Source of the DNA: Bacteroidota bacterium
GTDB lineage: Bacteria; Bacteroidota; Ignavibacteria; UBA10030; UBA6906
NCBI GenBank assembly: GCA_019637975.1
Contig: JAHBUR010000035.1
Location: 1 to 36,418, forward strand
Reading direction: 5' to 3'
DNA: 36,418 bases
The notes under the pieces were generated by a model. That model worked only from the letters and a program-made list of their open reading frames with translations. It did not search any database and had not been told where the DNA came from. Shown here piece by piece: positions 16,871-25,872 of this stretch. Within the stretch, counting starts at the first letter, position 1. Each line of letters opens with the position of its first letter. Position numbers and translations under genes: made by a program.

Positions 16871-16927
16871 GTTTTTCGGCAGAGAGAGTTCTGCCGCAAT
16901 CAAGTTGTAGAGGTAACGTTCTTTATC

Positions 16928-16976
16928 AAAGCCTGTTCTTTTTTTCTTCATATCGAAGAAGAACAGGCTTTTTCCT
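16928..16976 (+). terminator. Strong terminator after citrate synthase
   Basis: AAAGCCTGTTCTT (16928-16940) pairs with AAGAACAGGCTTT (16959-16971), with inner CTTC/GAAG pairing, followed by a T-rich stretch. The long perfect stem and T-run make this the clearest terminator in the window. Confidence 0.92.
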
Positions 16977-16991
16977 TTTCCCCAACATTAT

Positions 16992-16997
16992 GAGGAG
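16992..16997 (+). promoter_or_regulatory. Ribosome-binding site fixing the radical SAM start
   Basis: GAGGAG lies seven bases before ATG 17005. This, and the terminator just upstream, argue against the longer frame that begins at 16867 inside the end of citrate synthase. Confidence 0.75.
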
Positions 16998-17004
16998 TTA
17001 TCAC

Positions 17005-18243
17005 ATGGACGGAACAACCAATCATGTTCTGAACCACAACGATCTGTACCGTTTGCCCTGGACTCTTCCGGACAATGCCATCAGTTGGCTTGAGCCGACG
17101 AGTGCCTGCAATCTGTATTGCGACGGATGTTACCGGAAGAACGAATCGAACGCGCACAAAACGCTTGAGCAGGTTCGAAGGGAACTGGACATCTTCAAGA
17201 GTCTGCGCAAAACTGACGGCATCTCGATTGCCGGCGGCGACCCGCTGGTGCATCCGCAGATCGAGAAGATTGTTGAAATGGTTGCGAAAGACGGACAGAA
17301 GCCGATCATCAATACGAACGGGCTTGCGCTGACGAAGGAGAAGCTGCGAGCCCTTAAAGACGCCGGTATCGAAGGATTCACGTTTCATATCGACAGCGGC
17401 CAGCAGCGCCCGCACATGAAAGGGAAAACCGAACTCGAACTCAACGATCTTCGTTTGCACTACGCCCGAATGCTTGCCGAAGTCGGCGGTATTTCCTGCG
17501 CGTTCAACGCAACGGTGTACGAGCACACGCTGCAGTATGTTCCGGACATTGTCGAGTGGGGGCAGAAGCATATTGACATTGTGAACATTCTTGTGTTCAT
17601 CGCGTATCGTGCAGCCCCGGTGCACAAGGGCTACGACTATCTTGTCGGCGGGCAGAAGGTTGACATGTCGCCGATAATGTATGCCATCGACAACGATCGG
17701 CAAATCTCCATCATGTCAACGGATATTGTTCAAACCATTCGCACGAAGTATCCCGACTTCCAGCCCTGCGCGTATCTGAACGGCACCGAACGTCCCGATC
17801 ACTTCAAGTGGCTTCTGACGCTTCGTATCGGGACGAAGGACAAGATATTCGGCTATGCCGGACCCAAATTCATGGAACTCTCGCAATCTCTTCACCATTT
17901 TGTGAACGGCTCCTACCTTGCGTACACAAAGCCGAAGGTTCTCGGCCGTGCCAAATCCATGCTGGCGCTTTCACCGTTGGACAAGGGTCTTTCTCGCACG
18001 ACATCGGCATATTTGCATGACGCGTATCGCAATCCCGCTCTCTTCTTCAAGAAACTGCATATGCAATCAATCATGATAATTCAACCGGCGGATTTCATGC
18101 AAAACGGCGCCCTCAGCATGTGTGATGGCTGCCCGGATATTACCGTGTTTGACGACAAGCTCGTCTGGTCGTGCCGCATGGAAGAATTGACGAACTTCGG
18201 CGATTGGGTGAGGGCAGTTCCCCAAAGCAGTAATGCATCCTGA
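17005..18243 (+). CDS. Radical SAM protein of unknown function
   Basis: A 412-residue radical SAM enzyme. The cluster motif CNLYCDGC (C35, C39, C42) follows WLEPTSA, and SIAGGDPLVHP supplies the GGE/GGD-type SAM-binding segment, with INTNGLAL and GFTFHIDSGQQRP continuing the TIM-barrel core. The C-terminal part has CDGCPD (C373, C376) and a further cysteine, WSCRMEE (C390), plus C255 in DFQPCAYLN. These could ligate an auxiliary Fe-S cluster as in SPASM-like proteins, but spacing does not match a textbook SPASM domain. Neighbours (citrate synthase behind a terminator, corA ahead) give no functional hint; it looks monocistronic. Start chosen from the GAGGAG site. I do not recognise the specific subfamily. 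Confidence 0.85.
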   Translation: MDGTTNHVLNHNDLYRLPWTLPDNAISWLEPTSACNLYCDGCYRKNESNAHKTLEQVRRELDIFKSLRKTDGISIAGGDPLVHPQIEKIVEMVAKDGQKPIINTNGLALTKEKLRALKDAGIEGFTFHIDSGQQRPHMKGKTELELNDLRLHYARMLAEVGGISCAFNATVYEHTLQYVPDIVEWGQKHIDIVNILVFIAYRAAPVHKGYDYLVGGQKVDMSPIMYAIDNDRQISIMSTDIVQTIRTKYPDFQPCAYLNGTERPDHFKWLLTLRIGTKDKIFGYAGPKFMELSQSLHHFVNGSYLAYTKPKVLGRAKSMLALSPLDKGLSRTTSAYLHDAYRNPALFFKKLHMQSIMIIQPADFMQNGALSMCDGCPDITVFDDKLVWSCRMEELTNFGDWVRAVPQSSNAS

Positions 18244-18253
18244 CAGTTGTGAC

Positions 18254-18293
18254 GGGAAGGTGGAGCAGAAGCGGCAACGCGCTTCACTTTCCC
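18254..18293 (+). other. Hairpin between the radical SAM gene and corA
   Basis: GGGAAGGT (18254-18261) pairs with ACTTTCCC (18286-18293) with one G-T wobble; an inner stem GAAGCG/CGCTTC (18268-18273 with 18280-18285) carries the loop GCAACG. There is no T-run, so it may be a Rho-dependent 3' end or a structured leader of corA. Confidence 0.4.
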
Positions 18294-18375
18294 CTGAATG
18301 TTCCGTTGACTCTCTGTTCAGAATTGTGAATCTTTCCATCCAATAGTCTGAATACCGGACTCGACTGGCTGCCTC

Positions 18376-19377
18376 ATGGTGACAATCTACCATTTTCTTG
18401 ATAATGACATAAAGCGCCTTACGGTCAAGGAACTTGCGCGTTCGCTGCCGCGCCAGCAGGGAATGTTCTGGATCGATATGGAGAATCCATCAGACGCCGA
18501 AGAGGAGACGTTGCTCGTCGGGCTGCTCGATATTCATCCGCTGGCCATTGAGGATGCTCAAAGAGGCACGGATGAGGAGGGGCATTTGCCGAAAGTGGAG
18601 AATTTCGGCAGTTACCTGTTCGTGATTTTCAATCCTGTCGAGGGTTCGCATAGCAGCGGGGGGGAGGACCTTGCGGGCGGAATTGAAATCCGGACAACCC
18701 AGTTGAGCGCTTTTCTGATGAAGCAGGTGCTGGTGACCCACCATTATAAACCCCTTCGGTCAATCACCAACGCGGTACAGCTTTGCACGAAAAACCCTGC
18801 CACGCTTGGCCGCGGCCCTGATTTTCTTTTTCATCTCATCATTGACGATGTCGTTGACAATTACACGCCGCTGCTCGATGCGCTTGACAGTGCCATCGAC
18901 AACATGGAAGCCGAGGTATTCAAGGAACCCTCGCAACACACCATGCAGCGTATTCTTCAGTTGAAGAAGAACATCATGACCATCAGACGCATTGCCATGT
19001 ACCAACGGGAGATGTTGAGCCGGTTGTCGCGGGGCGAGTTCGAGTTGATTGCGCGCGACGAGATGGCGTATTATCGAAATGTGTACGACCATCTCGTCCG
19101 GATGGCCGATCTGACGGATTCCTATCGTGATGTCGTGTCGGGATTGCTGGATGCATACCTCTCGGTTACTTCAAATAAACTTTCACAAGTGATGAAAGTG
19201 CTCACGATCATCTCCACAATTTTCCTTCCTTTGAGTGTTATTACTGGTTTCTTCGGAATGAACTTTGAATTTCTTCCGTGGCTCCACCTTGAATACGGTC
19301 ACACGCTGGCGTCGATTTTCATGGTTGCGGTCGCGGGAGGAATGTTGATATGGTTCCGAAGAAAGAAATGGATCTGA
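18376..19377 (+). CDS. corA: CorA family divalent metal ion transporter
   Basis: A 333-residue inner-membrane Mg2+/Co2+ channel protein. The long cytoplasmic N-terminal domain includes WIDMENPSDAEEETL and HPLAIEDAQRG, followed by the extended helix region (LLDALDSAIDNMEAEVF, QREMLSRL). The C-terminus has two membrane spans; the first ends with the ion-selectivity signature GMN (G294, M295, N296) in TGFFGMNFEFLPW, and the protein ends in the basic tail WFRRKKWI. Length and layout are normal for the family. It sits alone between a hairpin region and the promoter of the respiratory operon. Whether it moves Mg2+, Co2+ or Ni2+ cannot be told from sequence. Confidence 0.95.
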   Translation: MVTIYHFLDNDIKRLTVKELARSLPRQQGMFWIDMENPSDAEEETLLVGLLDIHPLAIEDAQRGTDEEGHLPKVENFGSYLFVIFNPVEGSHSSGGEDLAGGIEIRTTQLSAFLMKQVLVTHHYKPLRSITNAVQLCTKNPATLGRGPDFLFHLIIDDVVDNYTPLLDALDSAIDNMEAEVFKEPSQHTMQRILQLKKNIMTIRRIAMYQREMLSRLSRGEFELIARDEMAYYRNVYDHLVRMADLTDSYRDVVSGLLDAYLSVTSNKLSQVMKVLTIISTIFLPLSVITGFFGMNFEFLPWLHLEYGHTLASIFMVAVAGGMLIWFRRKKWI

Positions 19378-19639
19378 CCCCTGTTGTTCAGCCCGTTGCA
19401 GCATACTTCAGTTGACGTAGTGTGTGTATTTTCAACACTGATCGCATGTTGCAAAAAAAAATCGGACGGCTTTCTTGACACTCAAACGCATGTAGCGTAT
19501 ATTTGAAGCCATTGCAAGTCTATTTCCTGCTGGTCAGACGCATTTCTTCCTCGAAGTACCCGTCAGTTACAGCGATGTGAAGCTGCGCTTGCGCCGGACT
19601 ATTTGTTCTCTATCATCAAGTCAAGGACGTTAAGTTTCG
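19378..19639 (+). other. Intergenic region and leader of the respiratory operon (262 bp)
   Basis: The first half has no clear terminator for corA but includes a run of nine A residues near 19453. The promoter lies at 19475-19505. About 130 bases of untranslated leader remain before actA, with only small imperfect hairpins (for example GCGC/GCGC near 19590). AAGGA stands rather far (about 12 bases) from the actA ATG. No real small gene is seen. Confidence 0.5.
19475..19505 (+). promoter_or_regulatory. Promoter of the act-cox respiratory operon
   Basis: TTGACA (19475-19480), a 17-base spacer and TATATT (19498-19503) form a near-consensus sigma-70 promoter. The same bases read TTG ... TATATTTG, matching the Bacteroidota -33 TTG / -7 TAnnTTTG pattern exactly at the -7 box. 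Transcription would begin near 19510, giving a leader of about 130 bases. Confidence 0.75.
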
Positions 19640-20296
19640 ATGGCCCAGATTTTTCATCCCAGCATGAGAGTCGTGTCGCGGGCCAGCATTATTGCGTCGC
19701 TTATTGTCCTTGGCTTCATGGGCTGGGTAGGGTGGGATTGGTACCGTTCGGGATATTTTACCGGTGTGAACGTGCCCGTTGAACAGCCGATACCCTTCAG
19801 TCACGAACATCACGTCAACGGACTCGGCATCAGCTGCGGCTATTGCCACACCTCGGCTGAAAAAGCCGCCTTCGCCGGAATACCCCCGACACATACGTGC
19901 ATGACCTGTCATTCGCAAATCTGGACAGGCGCGCCTATGTTGGAACCGGTGCGGGCAAGCTACCGGACACAGCAACCGCTGGAGTGGGTGAGAGTCCACG
20001 ACCTTCCTGATTTTGCATACTTCAATCACAGTATTCACGTCAACAAAGGGATGGCATGTCAAGTCTGTCACGGCGATGTGAATGCCATGCCGCTGACCTG
20101 GAAAAGCAGTACGCTGCAAATGGCGTGGTGTCTCGATTGCCATCGTGCTCCGGAAAAGTACATCCGCCCCGTCGAAGAAATTTACAATTTTGATTACAAG
20201 CCGCCTGTCGACCAGATCGCATTTGGAAAGGAACTGGTCAAGAAATACAACGTGCAAGTGAAACAGCTTACAGACTGTTCCATCTGCCACAGATGA
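19640..20296 (+). CDS. actA: Alternative complex III subunit ActA, pentaheme cytochrome c
   Basis: A 218-residue periplasmic multiheme cytochrome with one N-terminal membrane anchor (about residues 15-32). Five CxxCH heme c sites are present: CGYCH 66-70, CMTCH 87-91, CQVCH 140-144, CLDCH 164-168 and CSICH 213-217. Histidine-rich segments such as FSHEHHV and FNHSIHVNKG offer distal ligands. In alternative complex III this subunit passes electrons from quinol oxidation towards the mono-heme cytochrome and the terminal oxidase. It is the first gene of the operon, 130 bases behind the promoter, and 15 bases before actB. Five hemes matches the ActA of known complexes. Confidence 0.95.
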   Translation: MAQIFHPSMRVVSRASIIASLIVLGFMGWVGWDWYRSGYFTGVNVPVEQPIPFSHEHHVNGLGISCGYCHTSAEKAAFAGIPPTHTCMTCHSQIWTGAPMLEPVRASYRTQQPLEWVRVHDLPDFAYFNHSIHVNKGMACQVCHGDVNAMPLTWKSSTLQMAWCLDCHRAPEKYIRPVEEIYNFDYKPPVDQIAFGKELVKKYNVQVKQLTDCSICHR

Positions 20297-20311
20297 GTAT
20301 CTGAATTTTGA

Positions 20312-23308
20312 ATGAACGAGACCAAGATCTTTGACATAGAAGATGTACGAGCAAAGCTTTCCGGCAAGGAGGGAAGAGAGTATTGGAGGAGCCTCGATGA
20401 AATTGCCGAAACGGAAGAGTTCAGGCAATTTCTCGAGAAGGAATTTCCGCGAGAAGCTTCGACGTTACCGGAAGGATACAGCCGCAGGGATTTTCTCAAG
20501 GTAATGGGTGCATCGCTTTCGATGGCGGGCCTGACAGCGTGCATTCAACAACCGGAAGAGAAGATTGTTCCTTATGTCAAGGCGCCTGAGATCCTTGTTC
20601 CCGGCAAGCCTTTGTACTATGCGACTGCATTCGTTCTCGGCGGCTATGCAACGGGGGTTCTCGCAAAAAGCCATATGGGCCGGCCCACAGGTATTGAAGG
20701 TAATCCCGACCACCCGGCCAGCCTCGGCGCGGCGGACATTTTTGCGACTGCGTCACTCCTTAACCTTTACGATCCCGACCGTTCACAAGTTGTAACAAAC
20801 AAGGGGACTATCAGCAGTTGGGATAGATTCGTTCAATCAGCCCGCCTGCAACTCGACGCACAGCAAGCCTTGAAAGGCGCAGGACTTCGCATTCTCACCC
20901 AGAATATTACGTCGCCAACATTAGGCTGGCAGATTCAATCGATTCTTGCCGGTTTCCCCGAAGCACGTTGGCATCAGTATGAGCCGTGCGGACTTGATAC
21001 TGTTCGTGAAGGAACCGCCCAACTCTTTGGCGAGTATCTTTTCCCCCGTTACCGGTTCGACAAAGCCGATATCATCGTATCGCTCGACGCGGATTTCCTC
21101 GGAACGGGCCCCGGAAATGTCCGTCATGCCCGTGACTTTGCCAACCGTCGCCGCGTGAGCGGAACAAAACCAAACATGAACCGCCTGTATTGTGCCGAGA
21201 GCTCGCCGACGATCACAGGTGGAATGGCAGACCATCGCTTCCGCATGAGGGCAAGTGAAGTTGAAGCATTTGCACGCACACTCGCGGCTCGTTTCGGTGT
21301 AACCGGTGTTTTGCCGGCAGCCACGTCGGTTGATGAGAAGGCCATTGCGGCGGTAGTGAACGATTTGCAGAAGCATCCGGGATCATCAATTGTTGTTGCA
21401 GGAAACCATCAGCCTGCTGTTGTTCACGCCTTGGCACACGCGATGAATGCCGCGCTGGGCAACATCGGAAACACGGTGGAATACACGCAGCCCGTGGAAG
21501 TGCAGGCAGTCAATCATGGCGAATCGTTGAAATCCCTTGCCGACGATATTGCCAAAGGTTCCGTTGACATACTGTTGATTCTTGGCGGCAATCCCGTGTA
21601 TGATGCTCCGGCAGATTTGAAGCTCGGCGACCTTTTCTCGAACGTGAAGTTCAGCGTTCATCTCAGCCAGTGTAATGACGAGACAAGCGAACTCTGTCAA
21701 TGGCATGTTCCTGAATCTCACTATCTCGAAGCATGGGGCGATGCACGGGCATTCGACGGAACGGCCACGATCATGCAGCCGCTTATTCTTCCTTTGTACA
21801 GGACGAAATCCGCGCATGAGTTACTCGACGAGTTGTTCGGAACGGGGCGTTCCGGTGAAGATGTTGTCAAATCGTATTGGAAGATGAAACATGTCGGCGC
21901 CGCATTTGATATGTGGTGGAGAAAATGTCTGAACGACGGCGTTGTCGATGGTACTGCATTCCGGCCGAAGCAGGTTTCTGCACGAAATGTTGATTGGCAA
22001 TTTGCCGCTGCCGCTGCACCCGGAATCGAAGTGATGCTACGTCCCGATCCCTCTGTGTATGACGGCCGGTTTTCGAACAACGGATGGCTGCAGGAACTTC
22101 CAAAACAAATCTCGCGCCTGACGTGGGAGAATGTTGCGTTGATGAGTCCGAACTCAATTCAGAAATTCGGATTGAAGAATGGCGATATCGTTGAAGTCTC
22201 CCGCAACGGCGCAACGGTAAAGGTTCCGGCGTGGACGTTGCCGGGGCATCCTGATGAATCCGTCACGCTTCATCTCGGATACGGTCGAACGAAAGCCGGA
22301 CGTGTTGGTGACGGACTTGGCGCAAATGCCTTCGCGCTAAGAACTGCGGCGAATCCCTGGTTTGGCGGCGGAGCGGAAATACGGAAAACGGGAGAGTGGC
22401 GCAAAGTGGCTTCCACGCAGGATCATTGGAGCATGGAGGGCCGCCCGATTGTTCGTGAAGCGACTCTGGATGATTACCTCGCGCATCCCGAGTTTGCCAA
22501 ACATATGGCACACGTTCCGACGGACAAGGAATCCTTCTACCCGCCGTTCGAGTACGACGGCTACGCGTGGGGTATGACGATTGACTTGAACGCCTGCACG
22601 GGCTGCAATGCGTGTATGATCGCGTGCCAGTCGGAGAACAACATCCCGGTGGTCGGCAAAGCTCAAGTTGAGAACGGACGCGAGATGCATTGGATTCGCG
22701 TCGATCGGTATTATGTCGGGAATGATCTGGACAACCCCGAACTGGCGGTGATGCCGGTTGCCTGCCAGCATTGCGAGAATGCGCCGTGCGAGCCTGTATG
22801 CCCCGTTGCCGCAACAACACACGATCACGAAGGGCTGAATGTGATGACGTACAACCGTTGCGTCGGCACCCGCTATTGTTCCAATAACTGTCCGTACAAA
22901 GTCCGCCGCTACAACTATTTCCAATACTCCGACACCGAAACAAAATCGCTGCAGCTCATGCACAATCCGGATGTCACTGTGCGCAATCGCGGCGTCATGG
23001 AAAAATGCACCTACTGCGTGCAACGCATCAGTGCTGCGCGCATCGAAGCGAAGAAAGAAGACCGGCTCATCCGTGATGGCGAGATTATCACGGCGTGCCA
23101 ATCTGCCTGCCCGGCCCGGGCGATTACATTCGGTGACATCAATGACAAGCACAGCAACGTGTCGAACATGAAAGCCGAGCCGCGGGACTACGGCTTGCTG
23201 TCTGAACTGAATACAAAGCCGAGAACATCATATCTCGCAAAGCTCAGAAATCCCAATCCGGAACTTCACGTTCTTCGCCCGAAAGCAACAACAGATCACC
23301 ACGGATAA
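20312..23308 (+). CDS. actB: Alternative complex III subunit ActB, fused molybdopterin-type and ferredoxin-type protein
   Basis: A 998-residue periplasmic iron-sulfur subunit. A Tat-type signal SRRDFLKVMGASLSMAGLTAC occupies residues 57-77 (twin Arg 58-59), placed after a long N-terminal stretch as is usual for ActB. The first ~700 residues resemble the catalytic subunit of molybdopterin oxidoreductases, which in ACIII carries no molybdenum cofactor. The C-terminal ~240 residues resemble the Fe-S subunit: CTGCNACMIAC from residue 762, CQHCENAPCEPVCP, CVGTRYCSNNCP, CTYCVQRI and CQSACPARA, enough for three [4Fe-4S] and one [3Fe-4S] cluster as in solved complexes. Four bases separate it from actC. 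Confidence 0.95.
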   Translation: MNETKIFDIEDVRAKLSGKEGREYWRSLDEIAETEEFRQFLEKEFPREASTLPEGYSRRDFLKVMGASLSMAGLTACIQQPEEKIVPYVKAPEILVPGKPLYYATAFVLGGYATGVLAKSHMGRPTGIEGNPDHPASLGAADIFATASLLNLYDPDRSQVVTNKGTISSWDRFVQSARLQLDAQQALKGAGLRILTQNITSPTLGWQIQSILAGFPEARWHQYEPCGLDTVREGTAQLFGEYLFPRYRFDKADIIVSLDADFLGTGPGNVRHARDFANRRRVSGTKPNMNRLYCAESSPTITGGMADHRFRMRASEVEAFARTLAARFGVTGVLPAATSVDEKAIAAVVNDLQKHPGSSIVVAGNHQPAVVHALAHAMNAALGNIGNTVEYTQPVEVQAVNHGESLKSLADDIAKGSVDILLILGGNPVYDAPADLKLGDLFSNVKFSVHLSQCNDETSELCQWHVPESHYLEAWGDARAFDGTATIMQPLILPLYRTKSAHELLDELFGTGRSGEDVVKSYWKMKHVGAAFDMWWRKCLNDGVVDGTAFRPKQVSARNVDWQFAAAAAPGIEVMLRPDPSVYDGRFSNNGWLQELPKQISRLTWENVALMSPNSIQKFGLKNGDIVEVSRNGATVKVPAWTLPGHPDESVTLHLGYGRTKAGRVGDGLGANAFALRTAANPWFGGGAEIRKTGEWRKVASTQDHWSMEGRPIVREATLDDYLAHPEFAKHMAHVPTDKESFYPPFEYDGYAWGMTIDLNACTGCNACMIACQSENNIPVVGKAQVENGREMHWIRVDRYYVGNDLDNPELAVMPVACQHCENAPCEPVCPVAATTHDHEGLNVMTYNRCVGTRYCSNNCPYKVRRYNYFQYSDTETKSLQLMHNPDVTVRNRGVMEKCTYCVQRISAARIEAKKEDRLIRDGEIITACQSACPARAITFGDINDKHSNVSNMKAEPRDYGLLSELNTKPRTSYLAKLRNPNPELHVLRPKATTDHHG

Positions 23309-23312
23309 CGCC

Positions 23313-24707
23313 TTGGCAGAGCATCACCATACCGACATACTGGAACGCCGCGAGCCGCTTGTTGCGCCGGAGGAAACCTACGGTACAATTACCGACAAGA
23401 TAGCCGGCGACGTTCTCCATACAAAGACACCGAAGGCAATGATGGTGACGCTCGCAATCACCTCGGGTCTTCTGCTTGTGTTTGTTCTGTCGATCGGCGC
23501 GGTGTTGTTGTTCGGCCCGGGAGTGTGGGGAAACAACAATCCGGTCGGTTGGGCTTTTGAAATCACGAACTTCGTCTGGTGGGTCGGTATCGGTCACGCC
23601 GGAACGCTGATCTCGGCAATTTTGCTTCTGCTTCATCAGCATTGGCGCAACGCCATCAACCGTTTTGCCGAAGCAATGACATTGTTCGCCGTCATGTGTG
23701 CGGGACTTTTCCCGGCGCTGCACACAGGTCGCCAGTGGCTTGACTATTGGTTGATTCCCTATCCCAACACGATGGGTATGTGGGTGAACTTCCGCAGCCC
23801 GCTTATCTGGGACGTGTTTGCTGTGACGACGTATCTCACGGTCTCTTTCATGTTCTGGTTTGTGGGATTGATTCCTGACCTTGCGGCAATGCGCGACAAA
23901 TCAACGAAGCATTGGCAGAAGGTGATTTACGGAATTCTGGCGATGGGCTGGCGAGGGTCGGCACACCATTGGCATCGCTACGAAATGTCGTACTTGTTGC
24001 TTGCGGGGCTTGCCACGCCGCTGGTTGTTTCCGTCCACTCCGTTGTGAGTTTTGACTTTGCCGTGAGTTTGTTGCCGGGCTGGCATGCGACGATCTTTCC
24101 GCCGTACTTCGTAGCGGGCGCAATCTATTCGGGCTTCGCGATGGTGATCACGTTGATGATCCCGGCTCGAAAATGGTACAAGCTCGAGTCATTCATCACT
24201 GACCGCCATCTTGATTATATGGCGAAGATCATGCTCGCAACAGGGCTGATCGTGTTTTACGGATACTTGTGTGAATTGTTCTTCGCCTACTACAGCGGAA
24301 GTCTGTACGAACATTTCATGATGAAGAACAGAATCCTCGGTCCGTACTGGTGGTCGTACTGGCTGCTGATTTTCTGCAACGGACTCACGCCGCAGTTGTT
24401 GTGGTTCAAGAAAGTCCGGACGAACATTGTTCTGCTGTTCATTATCTCTCTTGTTGTCAATGTGGGAATGTGGTTGGAACGATTCGTCATTGTGGTCACG
24501 AGCCTGCATCGTGATTTTCTCCCCTCGTCGTGGGATATGTTCCATCCGACAATCTGGGATTGGGGACTATACCTCGGCACCATCGGATTCTTTGTGTGGC
24601 TGATTTACATGTTTGTCCGTGTTATGCCGATGATTTCCATTTTTGAAATCAAGCACTTGCTCCCGTGGCGCGGGCGCATTATCGACACCAGCGCGGACGC
24701 GAATTGA
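23313..24707 (+). CDS. actC: Alternative complex III subunit ActC, NrfD-like quinol-binding membrane protein
   Basis: A 464-residue integral membrane protein of the NrfD/PsrC family with about ten spans after a soluble N-terminus of ~45 residues. Typical segments are NFVWWVGIGHAGTLISAILL, WVNFRSPLIWDVFAVTTY and a WHATIFPPYFVAGAIYSGFA stretch. This subunit binds the menaquinol/quinol and is proposed to take part in proton translocation with ActF. The start is TTG 23313; no in-frame ATG occurs until about codon 43, which already leads into the first span. One base separates its stop from the ActD ATG. Family identity is firm. Confidence 0.95.
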   Translation: MAEHHHTDILERREPLVAPEETYGTITDKIAGDVLHTKTPKAMMVTLAITSGLLLVFVLSIGAVLLFGPGVWGNNNPVGWAFEITNFVWWVGIGHAGTLISAILLLLHQHWRNAINRFAEAMTLFAVMCAGLFPALHTGRQWLDYWLIPYPNTMGMWVNFRSPLIWDVFAVTTYLTVSFMFWFVGLIPDLAAMRDKSTKHWQKVIYGILAMGWRGSAHHWHRYEMSYLLLAGLATPLVVSVHSVVSFDFAVSLLPGWHATIFPPYFVAGAIYSGFAMVITLMIPARKWYKLESFITDRHLDYMAKIMLATGLIVFYGYLCELFFAYYSGSLYEHFMMKNRILGPYWWSYWLLIFCNGLTPQLLWFKKVRTNIVLLFIISLVVNVGMWLERFVIVVTSLHRDFLPSSWDMFHPTIWDWGLYLGTIGFFVWLIYMFVRVMPMISIFEIKHLLPWRGRIIDTSADAN

Positions 24708-24708
24708 T

Positions 24709-25293
24709 ATGAACTTTTTCGTCAAACGACCCGACATATACGGCTTGATGGCCGAGTTCGATGCGCCGGAGAAAATCCTTGCGGCCGCCGAACGGGCAAA
24801 ACAGGAAGGCTATCACGAAATGGATGCCTTCACGCCCTTCCCGATGGAAGAACTGACTGATGCGCTCGGCATCCGGCACTCGAAACTCTCGTTGTTTGTT
24901 CTCTGCTGCGGATTGTTCGGCATGTTGTTCGGGTTCTTTTTCCAGTATTGGGTGTCGGTGATCGATTATCCGCTCAACATTGGCGGGCGTCCGCTGAACA
25001 GCTGGCCGCAATGGATTCCCGTAACATTCGAGTTGACGATTCTTTTCTCGGCGTTCGGGGCCGTCATCGGGATGATCTTCCGCAACGGATTGCCGCGGCC
25101 GGTTCATCCCGTATTCAACGTCGACCGGTTCGAGTTGGCGACGAAGGACAAGTTCTTCTTGTGTATCGAATCTGTCGATCCGAAATTCGACAAAGACAAA
25201 ACACGCAAGTTTCTGGAAAGTCTCAATCCTGATTATATTTCGGTGGTTGAACATGTTCACACGAAGGATCCCTATCATCAAGACGATGAATAA
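24709..25293 (+). CDS. actD: Alternative complex III subunit ActD (DUF3341)
   Basis: A 194-residue membrane protein with two spans, about residues 60-83 and 100-124, and soluble domains on either side. The N-terminal VKRPDIYGLMAEFDAPEKIL and EMDAFTPFPMEELTDALG are the usual start of DUF3341 proteins, and HPVFNVDRFELATKDKFFL follows the second span. ATG 24709 is used because it falls one base after the actC stop and starts the conserved MNFFVKRP sequence; the frame stays open upstream within actC but that part is not homologous. In solved complexes ActD contacts ActC and ActF at the cytoplasmic side and helps assembly. It contains no cofactor motif. Confidence 0.93.
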   Translation: MNFFVKRPDIYGLMAEFDAPEKILAAAERAKQEGYHEMDAFTPFPMEELTDALGIRHSKLSLFVLCCGLFGMLFGFFFQYWVSVIDYPLNIGGRPLNSWPQWIPVTFELTILFSAFGAVIGMIFRNGLPRPVHPVFNVDRFELATKDKFFLCIESVDPKFDKDKTRKFLESLNPDYISVVEHVHTKDPYHQDDE

Positions 25294-25296
25294 GTT

Positions 25297-25869
25297 GTGA
25301 ATGCCGAACGTCACTATATCGGAGTATTGCTTGTTTCGGTTCTGCTCTTCACCGGATGCAATGACATGTACGATGGAGCGCGCATCAAGCCTCTTGAACG
25401 CAGCAATTTCTTTCTTGACGGCTCGTCGTCCCGTCCGCTCCCTGAAGGAACGGTGGCACGGGGTCATGCAGTTAATAACGATCTGCTGAATACCGGCAAG
25501 ATAGACGGTGTCCTCGCTGATGCGTTTCCGTTTGGTATTACCGACAGCGTTATGGCTCGGGGGCAGGACCGGTACACAACCTTTTGCACGCCGTGTCACG
25601 GCAGGTTGGGTGATGGGAACGGAATGATCGTGCAGAGAGGTTTCCCCCGCCCGAATTCGTTTCACACGGATAGTCTCCGGGCGCGTCCTGCAGGATATTT
25701 CTTTGATGTCATGACGAACGGCTTCGGGCGGATGTACAGCTATGCCGCCAGCGTTCCTGTGCACGATCGCTGGGCGATTGGCGCGTACATTCGCGCATTG
25801 CAACTCAGCCAGCGTGCGCCTGAAACCATGCTTCCCGACAATGACAAGAACAAACTTCCTCAACAGTAA
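25297..25869 (+). CDS. actE: Alternative complex III subunit ActE, mono-heme cytochrome c lipoprotein
   Basis: A 190-residue periplasmic cytochrome c. The N-terminal signal ends in the lipobox LLFTGC with C21, so it should be lipid-anchored. One heme site, CTPCH (C97, C100, H101), lies in YTTFCTPCHGRLGDGNGMI, and GRMYSYAASVPVHDRWAI supplies the distal methionine region of class I cytochromes. ActE is the exit electron carrier of alternative complex III. GTG start at 25297, three bases after the ActD stop; three bases also separate it from actF. Length and layout are normal for the family. Confidence 0.93.
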   Translation: MNAERHYIGVLLVSVLLFTGCNDMYDGARIKPLERSNFFLDGSSSRPLPEGTVARGHAVNNDLLNTGKIDGVLADAFPFGITDSVMARGQDRYTTFCTPCHGRLGDGNGMIVQRGFPRPNSFHTDSLRARPAGYFFDVMTNGFGRMYSYAASVPVHDRWAIGAYIRALQLSQRAPETMLPDNDKNKLPQQ

Positions 25870-25872
25870 GTA

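Noticed and set aside
16867..17004. N-terminal extension of the radical SAM protein
   Set aside because: It starts within the end of citrate synthase, runs through the strong terminator and gives a Phe/Ser-rich sequence; GAGGAG before ATG 17005 marks the true start.
20312..23308. Molybdenum-dependent oxidoreductase reading of ActB
   Set aside because: Gene order actABCDEF, the fused ferredoxin domain and the pentaheme neighbour point to alternative complex III, whose ActB is known to lack the molybdenum cofactor.
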